A stretch of DNA of 64,000 nt from JAKACA01 sp963735115 (GTDB taxonomy: Bacteria > Actinomycetota > Acidimicrobiia > Acidimicrobiales > Bog-793). The number at the start of each line of letters is the position of its first letter. Positions within the stretch are counted from its first letter, which is position 1. The notes under the pieces are model-generated. The model was not told the origin of the DNA. It saw only the letters and a list, made by a program, of their open reading frames with translations, and did no database searches. The position numbers and the translations under genes are program-made. Positions 33,194-41,862 of this stretch are shown here, in pieces. The DNA is taken from positions 1,116,001-1,180,000 of the forward strand of contig CAVTJR010000001.1 in the NCBI GenBank assembly GCA_963735115.1. The letters are read 5' to 3'.

Positions 33194-34471
33194 ATGGGCG
33201 ACATCCTCGAGCTGGCAGATGCCCTCTGGCGGGGCGAGGCAGACGTCGCCGACCACCACCCGCTCGGCTCGAACGGAACCCTGACCGAGGTCGCTGATGG
33301 CGTCGCCTATGTGGCCTCCTTCGCCAGGGTGTCGGCGTTCAAGACCCCCGACGGCCTCGTGCTCGTGGACACCGGCCACACGTTGGCCGCCCAGCAGATC
33401 CATGAGGCGATCCGGAGTTGGGAGCCGTCGGGCCCGACCGGTCGATTGAACACGGCCATCTTCTCGCACGGCCACATCGACCACGTCTTCGGGGTCGGCG
33501 TCTTCGAGGAGGAGGCGAGCTCGCAGCGCTGGCCAGGGCCCACGGTGGTGGCGCACGAGGCGATGCCGGCCCGCTTCGACCGCTACGTCCTCACGGGGGG
33601 CTACAACGCCGTCATCAACCAGCGCCAGTTCGGGATCCCGGAGCTGACGTGGCCGACCGAATACCGCTACCCCGACCGTACCTACCGGGACCACTTGGAG
33701 CTGGAGGTGGGCGGGCGGCGTTTCGAGCTGCACCACGCCCGCGGTGAGACCGATGACCACACGTGGACCTGGGTGCCCGACCGCCAGATCCTCTGCACGG
33801 GGGACCTGTTCATCTGGGCGACCCCGAACGCCGGCAACCCGCAGAAAGTGCAGCGCTATCCGCTCGAATGGGCGGCAGCGCTGCGCGCCATGAGCGAGCT
33901 CGGAGCTGCCATCCTGCTGCCCGGCCACGGCGTTCCTGTCGTCGGACACGACCGCGTCCTCGAGGCGCTCACCACCACGGCCGAGCTGCTCGAGTCGATC
34001 GTCGCCCAGACTCTCGCCCTCATGAATGCCGGCGCCCCCTTGAACGACGTCATCCACGCCGTCGAGATGCCCGCCAACCTGCTGGCGCGCCCCTACCTGC
34101 GTCCGGTGTACGACGATCCGGAGTTCATCGTCCGCAACCTTTGGCGCCAGTACGGAGGCTGGTACGACGGGGATCCCGCTTCGCTCAAGCCTGCTCGTGC
34201 GCACGAACTGGCCACCGAGCTGGCCGGGCTCGCCGGGGGGGCGGCCCGCCTGGCGGAGCGAGCCGAGGCCCTCCTCGCCTCCGGCTCCGGCAGCGATCTG
34301 CGACTGGCCGGCCACCTGGCTGAGCTCGCCGCCCTGGCCGCACCGACCGACGCTGGCATCCACCGCGTGCGGGCGGAGGTCTTTGCCGCCCGCGCCGCCA
34401 TCGAGACCTCGACGATGGCGAAGGGCATCTTCGGCTGGGCGGCGGCCGAATCCCGCCGCCACCTCCCCTGA
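33194..34471 (+). CDS. Alkylsulfatase-like metallo-beta-lactamase fold hydrolase
   Basis: This 425-aa protein has a metallo-beta-lactamase domain with FSHGHIDHVFG (the HxHxDH zinc motif), GETDDHTWTWVPDRQILCTG and LLPGHGVPV. The C-terminal half has RNLWRQYGGWYDGDPASLKP, the mark of the alkylsulfatase dimerisation domain of SdsA1/BDS1-type enzymes. A sulfatase acting on alkyl sulfates is therefore possible. No signal peptide is seen, so it is probably cytoplasmic. It stands alone between tatA and ctaC. Confidence 0.82.
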   Translation: MGDILELADALWRGEADVADHHPLGSNGTLTEVADGVAYVASFARVSAFKTPDGLVLVDTGHTLAAQQIHEAIRSWEPSGPTGRLNTAIFSHGHIDHVFGVGVFEEEASSQRWPGPTVVAHEAMPARFDRYVLTGGYNAVINQRQFGIPELTWPTEYRYPDRTYRDHLELEVGGRRFELHHARGETDDHTWTWVPDRQILCTGDLFIWATPNAGNPQKVQRYPLEWAAALRAMSELGAAILLPGHGVPVVGHDRVLEALTTTAELLESIVAQTLALMNAGAPLNDVIHAVEMPANLLARPYLRPVYDDPEFIVRNLWRQYGGWYDGDPASLKPARAHELATELAGLAGGAARLAERAEALLASGSGSDLRLAGHLAELAALAAPTDAGIHRVRAEVFAARAAIETSTMAKGIFGWAAAESRRHLP

Positions 34472-34538
34472 GGGGACTGCCGCCCAGCTGAGCGCCCTAT
34501 CTGGCTCCGTCGAGACGCCCGTGACTAATGTCGCAGCG

Positions 34539-35438
34539 ATGCCCCGCCGCCTCCGTCGCCCGCCGGCCACGCCTGCTCGCCGCAAGGGGCGCATCGTGCC
34601 GGCGGCCGCCGTCACGGCCCTCGCCCTCGTGCTCACCGGCTGCGACGTCCGCTTCGGCCAGACGAGGGGCGTCACGAACCAGTCGCATCTCGAATTCCGC
34701 CTTTGGTTCTGGATGATGGTCGCCGGCATCGCCGTGGCCGTGTTCGTGTGGGCGCTCATCTTCTGGGCGGTCTTCGCCTACCGGAGGAAGGACGACCGCA
34801 TCCCCAAGCAGTTCTTCGAGCACATCGGCCTCGAAGTCACCTACACGATCGTCCCGCTGCTCATGGTGCTCGTCATCTTCGGCTTCACTTTCGTCGTCGA
34901 GAACAACATCGACAACGTCCTCAAGCCGCCGCAGGTGATCCTCGACGTGACGGCCTACCAGTGGGGCTGGATCTTCCAGTACTCGAAGCCGGGTCCGAAC
35001 TCCCACATCAACTGCCCGACGGCGCCCGCGCGGGACTGCGTCACGATCGAGACGGCACCGAACGCCGCCCCCTCTGCCCTCGCCCAGCCGTACACATCGG
35101 CCATCTACCCGCAGCTCGTGCTGCCGGCTGACGAGACGGTGCGCGTCTTCCTGCGCTCCCACGACGTCATCCATGGCTTCTACGTGCATGCCTTCAACTT
35201 CAGCCGTTACGCCCAGCCGGGCGTCGTGAACTCCTTCGAGTTCTCTCCGACGACGACCGGCATTTTCCCCGGACAGTGCACCCAGTACTGTGGCCTCTAC
35301 CACTCCGAGATGCTGTTCAGCGTGAAGATCGTGACTCCCAGCCAGTTCCAGGTCTGGTTCTCTCAACAGGAGCAGAAGCTGAAGACGCAAGCCACCCTGC
35401 AGAGTCGAGTGACCGGGAGCGGGGCGAGACAGTCATGA
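34539..35438 (+). CDS. ctaC: Cytochrome c oxidase subunit II
   Basis: This 299-aa lipoprotein subunit of the aa3 oxidase takes electrons from the cytochrome bcc complex through CuA. The signal ends in a lipobox (LALVLTGC). Two membrane helices follow (FWMMVAGIAVAVFVWALIFW and VPLLMVLVIFGFTFVV). The CuA ligands are in VIHGFYVHAF and CTQYCGLYHSEM (C-x3-C-x3-H-x2-M). ATG 34539 is used; GTG 34521 is an alternative. The stop overlaps ctaD as ATGA. Confidence 0.93.
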   Translation: MPRRLRRPPATPARRKGRIVPAAAVTALALVLTGCDVRFGQTRGVTNQSHLEFRLWFWMMVAGIAVAVFVWALIFWAVFAYRRKDDRIPKQFFEHIGLEVTYTIVPLLMVLVIFGFTFVVENNIDNVLKPPQVILDVTAYQWGWIFQYSKPGPNSHINCPTAPARDCVTIETAPNAAPSALAQPYTSAIYPQLVLPADETVRVFLRSHDVIHGFYVHAFNFSRYAQPGVVNSFEFSPTTTGIFPGQCTQYCGLYHSEMLFSVKIVTPSQFQVWFSQQEQKLKTQATLQSRVTGSGARQS

Positions 35439-37201
35439 CGATCGCCGCCGATCCATCGATCGCTCTCGCCCCTGCGCACGAAGAGGAGCACGGGCCGACG
35501 GGCATCCTCAAGTGGCTCACCTCGACCGATCACAAGGTGATCGGCAAGAGCTACACGATCACGTCGCTCGTCTTCTTCTGCATGGCGGGCTGCATGGCGA
35601 TGGTCATGCGCACCCAGCTCACCTCACCCGACAACACGATCGTCAGCCAGCACCTCTACAACGAGCTGTTCACGATGCACGGCAGCTTGATGCTCTACCT
35701 CTTCGCCGGCCCGTTCGCCTTCGGTGGCCTCGCCAACTTCATCGTCCCGCTGCAGTGCGGCGCCCCCGACATGGCCTTCCCACGTCTCAACGCCCTCAGT
35801 TACTGGCTCTACCTCGGCGGCGGCACGATCATGGTGAGCGGTTTCCTCACCGTCGGCGGGGCCGCCGACTTCGGCTGGGTCTCCTACGCGCCCCTCTCCA
35901 ACGCCACCAACACCCCCGGGGCGGGCCCGGACATGTGGATCGTGGCGATTCTGCTGACGGGTTTCTCGGCCATCTTCACCGGGGTGAACATCGCCGCCAC
36001 GGTGTTCTACTTGCGCGCTCCCGGGCTGACGATGTTCCGGCTGCCGATCTTCTCCTGGAACATGCTCGTCACGGCCATCCTCATCCTCATCGCCTTCCCC
36101 GTGCTCGCCTCCGCCATGATCATGCTCTGGTGCGACCGACATCTCGGGACCCACATCTTCACCGTCTCCGGTGGGGGTGTCCCCGTGCTGTGGCAGAACC
36201 TCTTCTGGTTCTTCGGCCATCCGGAGGTCTACATCCTCGCCTTGCCCTACTTCGGCATGGTGACCGACGTGCTGGCGACGTTCTCACGCAAGCCCGTCTT
36301 CGGCTACAAGGGCATGGTCTTCGCCACGATCTCCATCGCTGCGCTGTCCACGAGCGTGTGGGCGCACCACATGTTCACGACCGGCACGGCCCTGCTGCCC
36401 TTCTTCAGCTTGATGACCTACCTCATCGCCGTGCCGACGGGCGTGAAATTCTTCAACTGGATCGGGACGATGTGGCGGGGGTCGCTCACCTTCGAGACGC
36501 CGATGTTGTACGCCGTCGGCTTCCTGATCGTGTTCCTCTTCGGCGGTGTCACGGGCATCCTGCTGGCGTCCCCGCCGCTCGACTTCGCCGTCCACGACAC
36601 CTACTTCGTCGTCGCCCACTTCCACGAGGTGCTCTTCGGCAGTGCCGTCTTCGGTGGTTTCGCCGGCCTCTACTACTGGTACCCGAAATTCACCGGCCGT
36701 ATGACGCGGGAAGTGCTCGGCAAGGCGAGCTTCTGGTTCATGTTCGTGGGCTTCTGGATCACCTTCGTACCCCAGTACATCCTCGGGTTGCACGGCATGC
36801 CGCGCCGCGTCGCCGAGTACGGCGCCGGGACAGGTTGGACGTTCCTCAACCGCGTCTCGACCGGCGGTGCCTACCTGCTGTTCATCTCGGTGGCGCTCAC
36901 GCTCGTGAACTTCTGGGTCTCCTGGCGCAAGCCCATCGCTTCCGGCGACAACCCGTGGGATGCCCACACGCTCGAATGGGGGACATCGTCGCCCCCGCCC
37001 CACCACAACTTCTACTGGATTCCCCCGATCCACTCCGAGCGGCCGGTGTGGGACTACAACCACCCGGAGCACACGATCACGCACGGCCACGGCAAGGGAG
37101 CGCCGGCGCCCGCCAGGGAACCGGCCAGCGTCGGGTCCTCGCTCGCGATGGCGCCCGACGGTGAGGACGGCGAGGAGCCGTCCGAAGGGAGCTCAGCGTG
37201 A
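35435..37201 (+). CDS. ctaD: Cytochrome c oxidase subunit I
   Basis: This 588-aa heme a/a3-CuB subunit reduces oxygen to water and pumps protons. Twelve helices are expected. Landmarks are TMHGSLMLYLF (heme a ligand), the CuB/Tyr-His region FFGHPEVYILALPYFGMV, VWAHHMFTTG, and HDTYFVVAHFHEVLFG with the heme a3/a ligands. The C-terminal 60 residues are a polar tail. The start ATG overlaps the ctaC stop. Confidence 0.96.
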   Translation: MTIAADPSIALAPAHEEEHGPTGILKWLTSTDHKVIGKSYTITSLVFFCMAGCMAMVMRTQLTSPDNTIVSQHLYNELFTMHGSLMLYLFAGPFAFGGLANFIVPLQCGAPDMAFPRLNALSYWLYLGGGTIMVSGFLTVGGAADFGWVSYAPLSNATNTPGAGPDMWIVAILLTGFSAIFTGVNIAATVFYLRAPGLTMFRLPIFSWNMLVTAILILIAFPVLASAMIMLWCDRHLGTHIFTVSGGGVPVLWQNLFWFFGHPEVYILALPYFGMVTDVLATFSRKPVFGYKGMVFATISIAALSTSVWAHHMFTTGTALLPFFSLMTYLIAVPTGVKFFNWIGTMWRGSLTFETPMLYAVGFLIVFLFGGVTGILLASPPLDFAVHDTYFVVAHFHEVLFGSAVFGGFAGLYYWYPKFTGRMTREVLGKASFWFMFVGFWITFVPQYILGLHGMPRRVAEYGAGTGWTFLNRVSTGGAYLLFISVALTLVNFWVSWRKPIASGDNPWDAHTLEWGTSSPPPHHNFYWIPPIHSERPVWDYNHPEHTITHGHGKGAPAPAREPASVGSSLAMAPDGEDGEEPSEGSSA

Positions 37202-37590
37202 AGGTCGAAGCGTACGTCCTGCTTTTCATCGGGGTGTTCTTCGCCTTGGTGTGCGCCGCCTACTGGTTCCTCAGCTACGAGACGAGTGGCACGTTGATGT
37301 TGCTCGGGGCGACGCTGCTCGGGTGCTTCCCGGGTGGGTACTACCTCTGGTGGTCCCGCCGGATGAAGCCCCGGCCGGAGGATGACCCGTCGGCCACAAG
37401 GGCCGACGGGGCGGGCGTCGTGGCGGCCTTCCCGTCGTCGAGCATCTGGCCTTTCGTCCTCGGCGTGGGGGCGGCGTCGGTAGGGCTCGCCCTCGTGTTT
37501 GGCATCTGGACGGCCTCCATCGGTTTGGTGCTCGCCGTCGCCGCCCTCCTCGGCGTGGTCCGCGAGAGCCGCCGGGGCGGCACCGTCTGA
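37198..37590 (+). CDS. ctaF: Cytochrome c oxidase subunit 4 (actinobacterial CtaF)
   Basis: This 130-aa protein has four helices (YVLLFIGVFFALVCAAYWFL, TLMLLGATLLGCFPGGYYLW, then two near the C-terminus). It is the small subunit that accompanies ctaC-ctaD in actinobacteria. GTG 37198 overlaps the ctaD stop as GTGA. The pattern of a W(S)RR loop after the second helix and an ASIGLVLAVAALLGVVRESRR end fits the family. Confidence 0.88.
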   Translation: MKVEAYVLLFIGVFFALVCAAYWFLSYETSGTLMLLGATLLGCFPGGYYLWWSRRMKPRPEDDPSATRADGAGVVAAFPSSSIWPFVLGVGAASVGLALVFGIWTASIGLVLAVAALLGVVRESRRGGTV

Positions 37591-37601
37591 GCGGAGCCGG
37601 G

Positions 37602-37790
37602 CTAGGGCGAGGGCTTGGGGCGCCGCCGGCGCCGCTCCTTGGCGGCAGCAGCTGCGGTCGCCTTGCGTGCCCGGTCGAGCTTGACGGCGAAGCGCACGAC
37701 GAAGCCGATCAAGACGAGCGACAGCACCACGAAGACGGCGAAGGTGGCCGCGAAGGCGGCCGGGTGGTGGGAGATCGCCCCCAGGGTCAC
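37602..37790 (-). CDS. Small membrane protein, 62 aa
   Basis: This single-helix protein (AFAATFAVFVVLSLVLIGFV) has a strongly basic tail ending in RKATAAAAAKERRRRRPKP. GTG 37790 overlaps the tesB stop as GTGA, so it is translated with tesB. It does not match a family I know, and its 3' end comes within 12 bases of ctaF on the other strand. The basic tail suggests contact with membrane surface or nucleic acid, but that is only a guess. Confidence 0.5.
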   Translation of the reverse strand: MTLGAISHHPAAFAATFAVFVVLSLVLIGFVVRFAVKLDRARKATAAAAAKERRRRRPKPSP

Positions 37791-38647
37791 GTCTTGGGCT
37801 TGCCGATCCGCACGAGGCCCTCCTGCACGACGCTCACGACGAGGTCGCCGGCGCGGGAGAACAGGAGCCCGCGGGCGAGGCCGCGAGCGCCCGAGGCCGT
37901 CGGGGACTCCTGGTCGAACAGCAGCCACTCGTCTGCTCGAAACGGCCGGTGGAACCACATGCAGTGGTCGAGGCTGGCGCCCATGAAGTGGCCGTCCTCC
38001 CAGCGGAGGCGGTGGCGGTGGAGGATGGAGTCGTACAGCGTCATGTCGGAGGCGTAGGTGACGACGGCGGCATGCAGGAGCGGGTCGTCCGGGAGCTGGC
38101 CGTCTGCCCGGAACCACAGCTGCTGGTGGGCGTCGGGCGCTGGCCCGTCGGAGCGGATCCAGGGCAGATCCCCGACGAATCGCTGATCGATCGGTCGCGG
38201 CCGCTCGAAGAAGCCGTCCCAGATCTCCTCCATGTCCTGCAACCGCTCACGCACGGTCGGAAGGGTCTCCGGGTCGGGCGCCTCGGGCATCGCCACCTCG
38301 TGCTCGAGGCTCTCCTCGTCGACGTGGAACGAGCACTGCAGGTTGAAGATGGCCTTGCCGTGCTGGATGGCGACGACCCGCCTCGTCGTGAAAGAGCGGC
38401 CGTCGCGGATGCGGTCCACCTCGTAGAGGATCGGCACCTGAGGGTCGCCGGGTCGGAGGAAGTAGCTGTGAAGGGAGTGCACCCGCCCGCGTTCCACCGT
38501 CCTGCCCGCCGCCACGAGGGACTGGGCGGCGACCTGTCCTCCAAAGACCCGTTGGCGGGTCTCGTCGAGGTGGGATCCACGAAAGATGTTCTCCTCGATG
38601 ACCTCGAGATCGAGCAAGACGACGAGATCGGTGAGGGGCTTTGCCAC
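37787..38647 (-). CDS. tesB: Acyl-CoA thioesterase II
   Basis: This protein of about 286 aa has a double hotdog fold hydrolysing acyl-CoA. It has RVFGGQVAAQSLVAAGRTV, HSLHSYFLRPGDPQVPILYE and RSFTTRRVVAIQHGKAIFNL in the first half, and YASDMTLYDSIL, ASLDHCMWFHRPFRADEWLL with the catalytic Asp/Gln/Thr neighbourhood in the second. I use GTG 38647; the frame is open to 38668, where it would touch the divergent gtrA start. It is co-translated with the small membrane protein downstream. Confidence 0.92.
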   Translation of the reverse strand: MAKPLTDLVVLLDLEVIEENIFRGSHLDETRQRVFGGQVAAQSLVAAGRTVERGRVHSLHSYFLRPGDPQVPILYEVDRIRDGRSFTTRRVVAIQHGKAIFNLQCSFHVDEESLEHEVAMPEAPDPETLPTVRERLQDMEEIWDGFFERPRPIDQRFVGDLPWIRSDGPAPDAHQQLWFRADGQLPDDPLLHAAVVTYASDMTLYDSILHRHRLRWEDGHFMGASLDHCMWFHRPFRADEWLLFDQESPTASGARGLARGLLFSRAGDLVVSVVQEGLVRIGKPKT

Positions 38648-38670
38648 GATGCAGACGATAGACTGCACGC

Positions 38671-39234
38671 ATGTCGTCCCTCATCGGTCGATACCGCGCG
38701 TTCCGTGCGAGCCCTCACTTCAACCGTTTCTTGAAGTTCGCGACGGTGTCGCTCATCACGACGGTGGTCTCCCAAGGCATCCTCTTCGCCCTCTATCCGC
38801 ACGAGGTGGACTCGGCGATGGGGAGCAACGTCATCGCCACCTGCGTGGCGACGGTGCCGGCGTACTACCTGAACCGCCGCTGGACGTGGGGCAAGCGAGG
38901 CAAGTCGCACCTCTGGAAAGAGGTCATGCCGTTCTGGATCATCGCCCTCATCGGCCTCATACTTTCGACGGTGATGGTCGGCGTGGCCGCCCACAACGCC
39001 GATCTCATCACGAAGTCCCACGAGGGCAAGGTCATCATCGTCCACCTCGCCAACTTCGTCACCTACGGGCTGATCTGGATCGGCCGGTACTCCATCCTCA
39101 ACAAGTTCCTCTTCGGCGAGGGCACCCATGGAGCCGGCACGGGCGACACAACGGCCGACGAGCACACCGCCACCTCGGCCGGCGCACCGTTGGCGACCGA
39201 GGTGGCTCTCGTCCAGGTCGACCCCACCCACTGA
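38671..39234 (+). CDS. GtrA-family membrane protein
   Basis: This 187-aa protein has four helices typical of GtrA, a family linked to flipping or transfer of sugar-lipid precursors. It has the entry FNRFLKFATVSLITTVVSQG, the ATVPAYYLNRRWTWGKRGKS loop, and VTYGLIWIGRYSILNKFLF at the end, then an acidic tail. It is divergent from tesB by a very short gap. Its stop overlaps the probable start of cobT (CTGA). Confidence 0.85.
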   Translation: MSSLIGRYRAFRASPHFNRFLKFATVSLITTVVSQGILFALYPHEVDSAMGSNVIATCVATVPAYYLNRRWTWGKRGKSHLWKEVMPFWIIALIGLILSTVMVGVAAHNADLITKSHEGKVIIVHLANFVTYGLIWIGRYSILNKFLFGEGTHGAGTGDTTADEHTATSAGAPLATEVALVQVDPTH

Positions 39235-40346
39235 CCGCCCTCGGTGACGCCCTCGGGCGTCTCGTTCCCGCCGACGCGGAGGCGGCGCTGGCTGCACACG
39301 ACCGCCAGCATTGCCTGACGAAGCCCGCCGGCTCCCTCGGTCGCCTCGAGTCGCTCGGCGAGCGGCTGTCGGCCATCGCGGCCACCTGCCCCCCTCCGGT
39401 CCCTGCCAGGCCGGTCGTGGCCGTCTTCGCTGGCGACCACGGCGTGCTCGGCGAAGGTGTCACGCCGTGGCCGCAGGAGGTCACTGCGCAGATGGTGGCG
39501 AATTTCTTGTCGGGCGGGGCCGCCATCAACGTCATCGCGGCCGAGGTGGGAGCTCGCGTGGTCGTGGTCGACGTCGGTGTGGCCACACCCATCCCCGGCC
39601 TCGGGGCGGCCGCCGCCGAGGCGGCCGGCGCCAGCTTCCGGGCGGCCAACGTCCGGCGGGGGACCGCGAACCTCTCGGTGGAGCCGGCCATGTCCACGGC
39701 GGAGGCAGATGCAGCCCTCGAGGTGGGGGCGGCCACGGCCGCCCAGCTTGTCGCCGAGGGAGCCGACTGCCTCGTCACCGGTGACATGGGCATCGGCAAC
39801 ACGACGCCGTCGGCCGCCCTCATCGCCGCCATCACGGGCCGGTCCGTGGCCGCGGTCACTGGGCGGGGCACGGGCATCTCCGACGCGGCCCTCGGGCGCA
39901 AGATCTCCGCCATCTCCCGCGGCCTCGACCGGGCGTCGAGCGCCCTCGGGCTCGAGATCGCCCAGCTGTCCTCGGCTCCCGGGCGGGACCTGCTCGCTCA
40001 GGTGGGCGGGTTGGAGATCGCCGCCCTGGCGGGCTTCGTGATCGCAGGAGCGTCCGCCCGCCTACCGGTGATCATCGACGGCGTCATCGCCCTGGCGGGA
40101 GCGCTCGTTGCGGTCCGCCTCGCCCCGGCCACCCTCGACTACCTGATCGCCGGCCACCGCTCGACCGAGCCGGGGGCGACTGCGGCGCTCGAGCACCTGC
40201 ACCTCGAACCGCTGCTCGAGCTCGGCCTCCGCCTCGGGGAGGGAACCGGTGCCTGCCTGGCGGTGCCGTGCGTGCGAGCGGCCGCCCGGATCCTCAACTC
40301 GATGGCGACTTTCGGGGACGCCGGCGTCGCCGTGCTGGGCGACTGA
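39231..40346 (+). CDS. cobT: Nicotinate-nucleotide--dimethylbenzimidazole phosphoribosyltransferase
   Basis: This protein of about 371 aa activates dimethylbenzimidazole (made by BluB) to its ribotide for attachment to cobinamide. Family motifs are LTKPAGSLGRLESLGERL, VAVFAGDHGVLGEGVTPWPQ, VTGDMGIGNTTPSAALIA, and LGLRLGEGTGACLAVPCVRA with the catalytic Glu region before ILNSMATFGDAGV. No ATG, GTG or TTG is suitably placed near the start. CTG at 39231, overlapping the gtrA stop as CTGA like many neighbours, is my best guess. The 3' end overlaps lnt on the other strand by 53 bases. Confidence 0.9.
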   Translation: MTALGDALGRLVPADAEAALAAHDRQHCLTKPAGSLGRLESLGERLSAIAATCPPPVPARPVVAVFAGDHGVLGEGVTPWPQEVTAQMVANFLSGGAAINVIAAEVGARVVVVDVGVATPIPGLGAAAAEAAGASFRAANVRRGTANLSVEPAMSTAEADAALEVGAATAAQLVAEGADCLVTGDMGIGNTTPSAALIAAITGRSVAAVTGRGTGISDAALGRKISAISRGLDRASSALGLEIAQLSSAPGRDLLAQVGGLEIAALAGFVIAGASARLPVIIDGVIALAGALVAVRLAPATLDYLIAGHRSTEPGATAALEHLHLEPLLELGLRLGEGTGACLAVPCVRAAARILNSMATFGDAGVAVLGD

Positions 40347-41855
40347 GCGACAGCATCCATCCGCCGGCAACGAGGGCCAGGGCCGCCAGGAGGATCGGCT
40401 CGTCGCCGTAGCGCTCGTACCACGTGGTCCCGCTCAGCAGCGGGACGGTCGCCACAATGACGGCACGGGAGGAGAGCGGTGTGTGTGTCTGCACGTCACC
40501 GTCGCTGTCGATGATGGCGCTGTAGCCGGTTGGTGCGGCCTGGAGGACATAGCGCCCCTCCTCGAGCGCCTGCAGCTGCGAAGCGGCGATCTCCTGTGCG
40601 GGTGCCTGCCCGTTCGAGTACGACGAGGTGTTCGTCGGCACGAAGATGATCCTCCCGCCGGCCCGTACGCCTGACCGCCCCCGGTTGGCGAAGAAGACCT
40701 CGTAGGACACGAGCACGGCCGCCCGCCCGACCGGCGTCGAGATCATGCCCGAGCCGTGGCCTGCGATGGCATCGCGGGGGATGTCCTTCAAGTTGGCGAG
40801 GTGCTTGAAGAAGCCCCGGTCCGGCACGTACTCGCCAAATGGCACACGGTGGACCTTCTCGAAGGTGGCGACGAGGGCGCCGGCCGGCGAGAAGGCGACG
40901 ATCTCGTTCCTGAACAGGGTCGTTCCCACGGGATAGGTCACCCCGGCGACGAGGGTGGCATGGTGGCTACGGGCGATCTCGGCCAGGGTGGCTTCAGCGC
41001 TCGAGCCGAGGAAGGGACCGTTCAGCCCGACGACGTCCTCGGGCCAGAGGATCAGCTGCACTCCCGACGGCACCTTCTCGGTGGCTTGCACGGCGGCCGC
41101 GAAGACGACCGAGGCCGGCACCTGCAGCTGGTCGAGCCCTCGCCGGCCGCCCCCCTGCACGATGGCGACGCGGATCTCGTCTGCGGAGCCCGTGCGGGCC
41201 GCCGAACCGCCTCCGTTGGGTGCGACGGCCGCGACCGCCGTGAGGGCAACGACGACGGCGATACCCAGCAGCGCCCGGAGACTGCGGTGCAACGGACCCG
41301 CGTCGGCGTCGGCGGCCCCGCTCACGCCTCCGGTCGTGGCGGCCGGCGGCAGGAGGGCAGCGAGGGAGGCACCCGCCAGCACCGTGACACCGACGACGAG
41401 GAGCGGCCCTCCCACCCGCGGGTCAGGCCGAATGGGCCGTCCAGCTGCCCGAGGGCGAGACCGCCGAGGGGCAGACCGCCGAAGGGCCAGCTCTCGCGGG
41501 CGAACTCGGCCAGCACGAGGGCTCCCGTGATAGCCGGCAGGCGCCCCCGCCCCGGCGGCACGAGGACGCAGGCGACCGCCACGAAGCAGGCCTCCACGAT
41601 GGCCAGGACGGCGTATCCGGCGGTGTTGAACTGGAGGGCCCAGACGAGCGAGATCGAGAACTGACCGATTCCGGCGAGCATGCCAACTGCGAGCCGGCTG
41701 CGGGAGCTGCGACCTGCGAGCGCCCAGGCGACGGCGGCCACGCCTGCGACCGCCATGGGCCACCATCCGATGGGTGGCAGCGAGAGCCCGATGAGGGCGC
41801 CGCCGCCGACGCCGGCCACGAGGTGGAGGCGCCCCCTGGCTGATCTCACGCGCAT
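40294..41855 (-). pseudogene. Apolipoprotein N-acyltransferase-like protein, frame-disrupted, Cys replaced by Ser
   Basis: Two frames together give an Lnt-like protein of about 520 aa. There are N-terminal helices (GLSLPPIGWWPMAVAGVAAV and onwards), then a break after LDGPFGLTRG, then VGGPLLVVGVTVLAGASLAA and the nitrilase-like periplasmic domain. One G missing from the run at 41415-41417 restores the frame. In the enzyme domain the acid (LILWPED) and the base (FEKVHRVPFGEY) are present, but the nucleophile motif usually reading CYE is VLVSYEVFF. It may be a non-classical Lnt. It follows hemY by 7 bases on the same strand. Confidence 0.8.
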
Positions 41856-41862
41856 GCGGCGG

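Noticed and set aside
32840..34759. A 639-aa minus-strand frame opposite the MBL hydrolase and tatA
   Set aside because: The plus-strand genes have family motifs and ribosome sites; the minus frame has neither.
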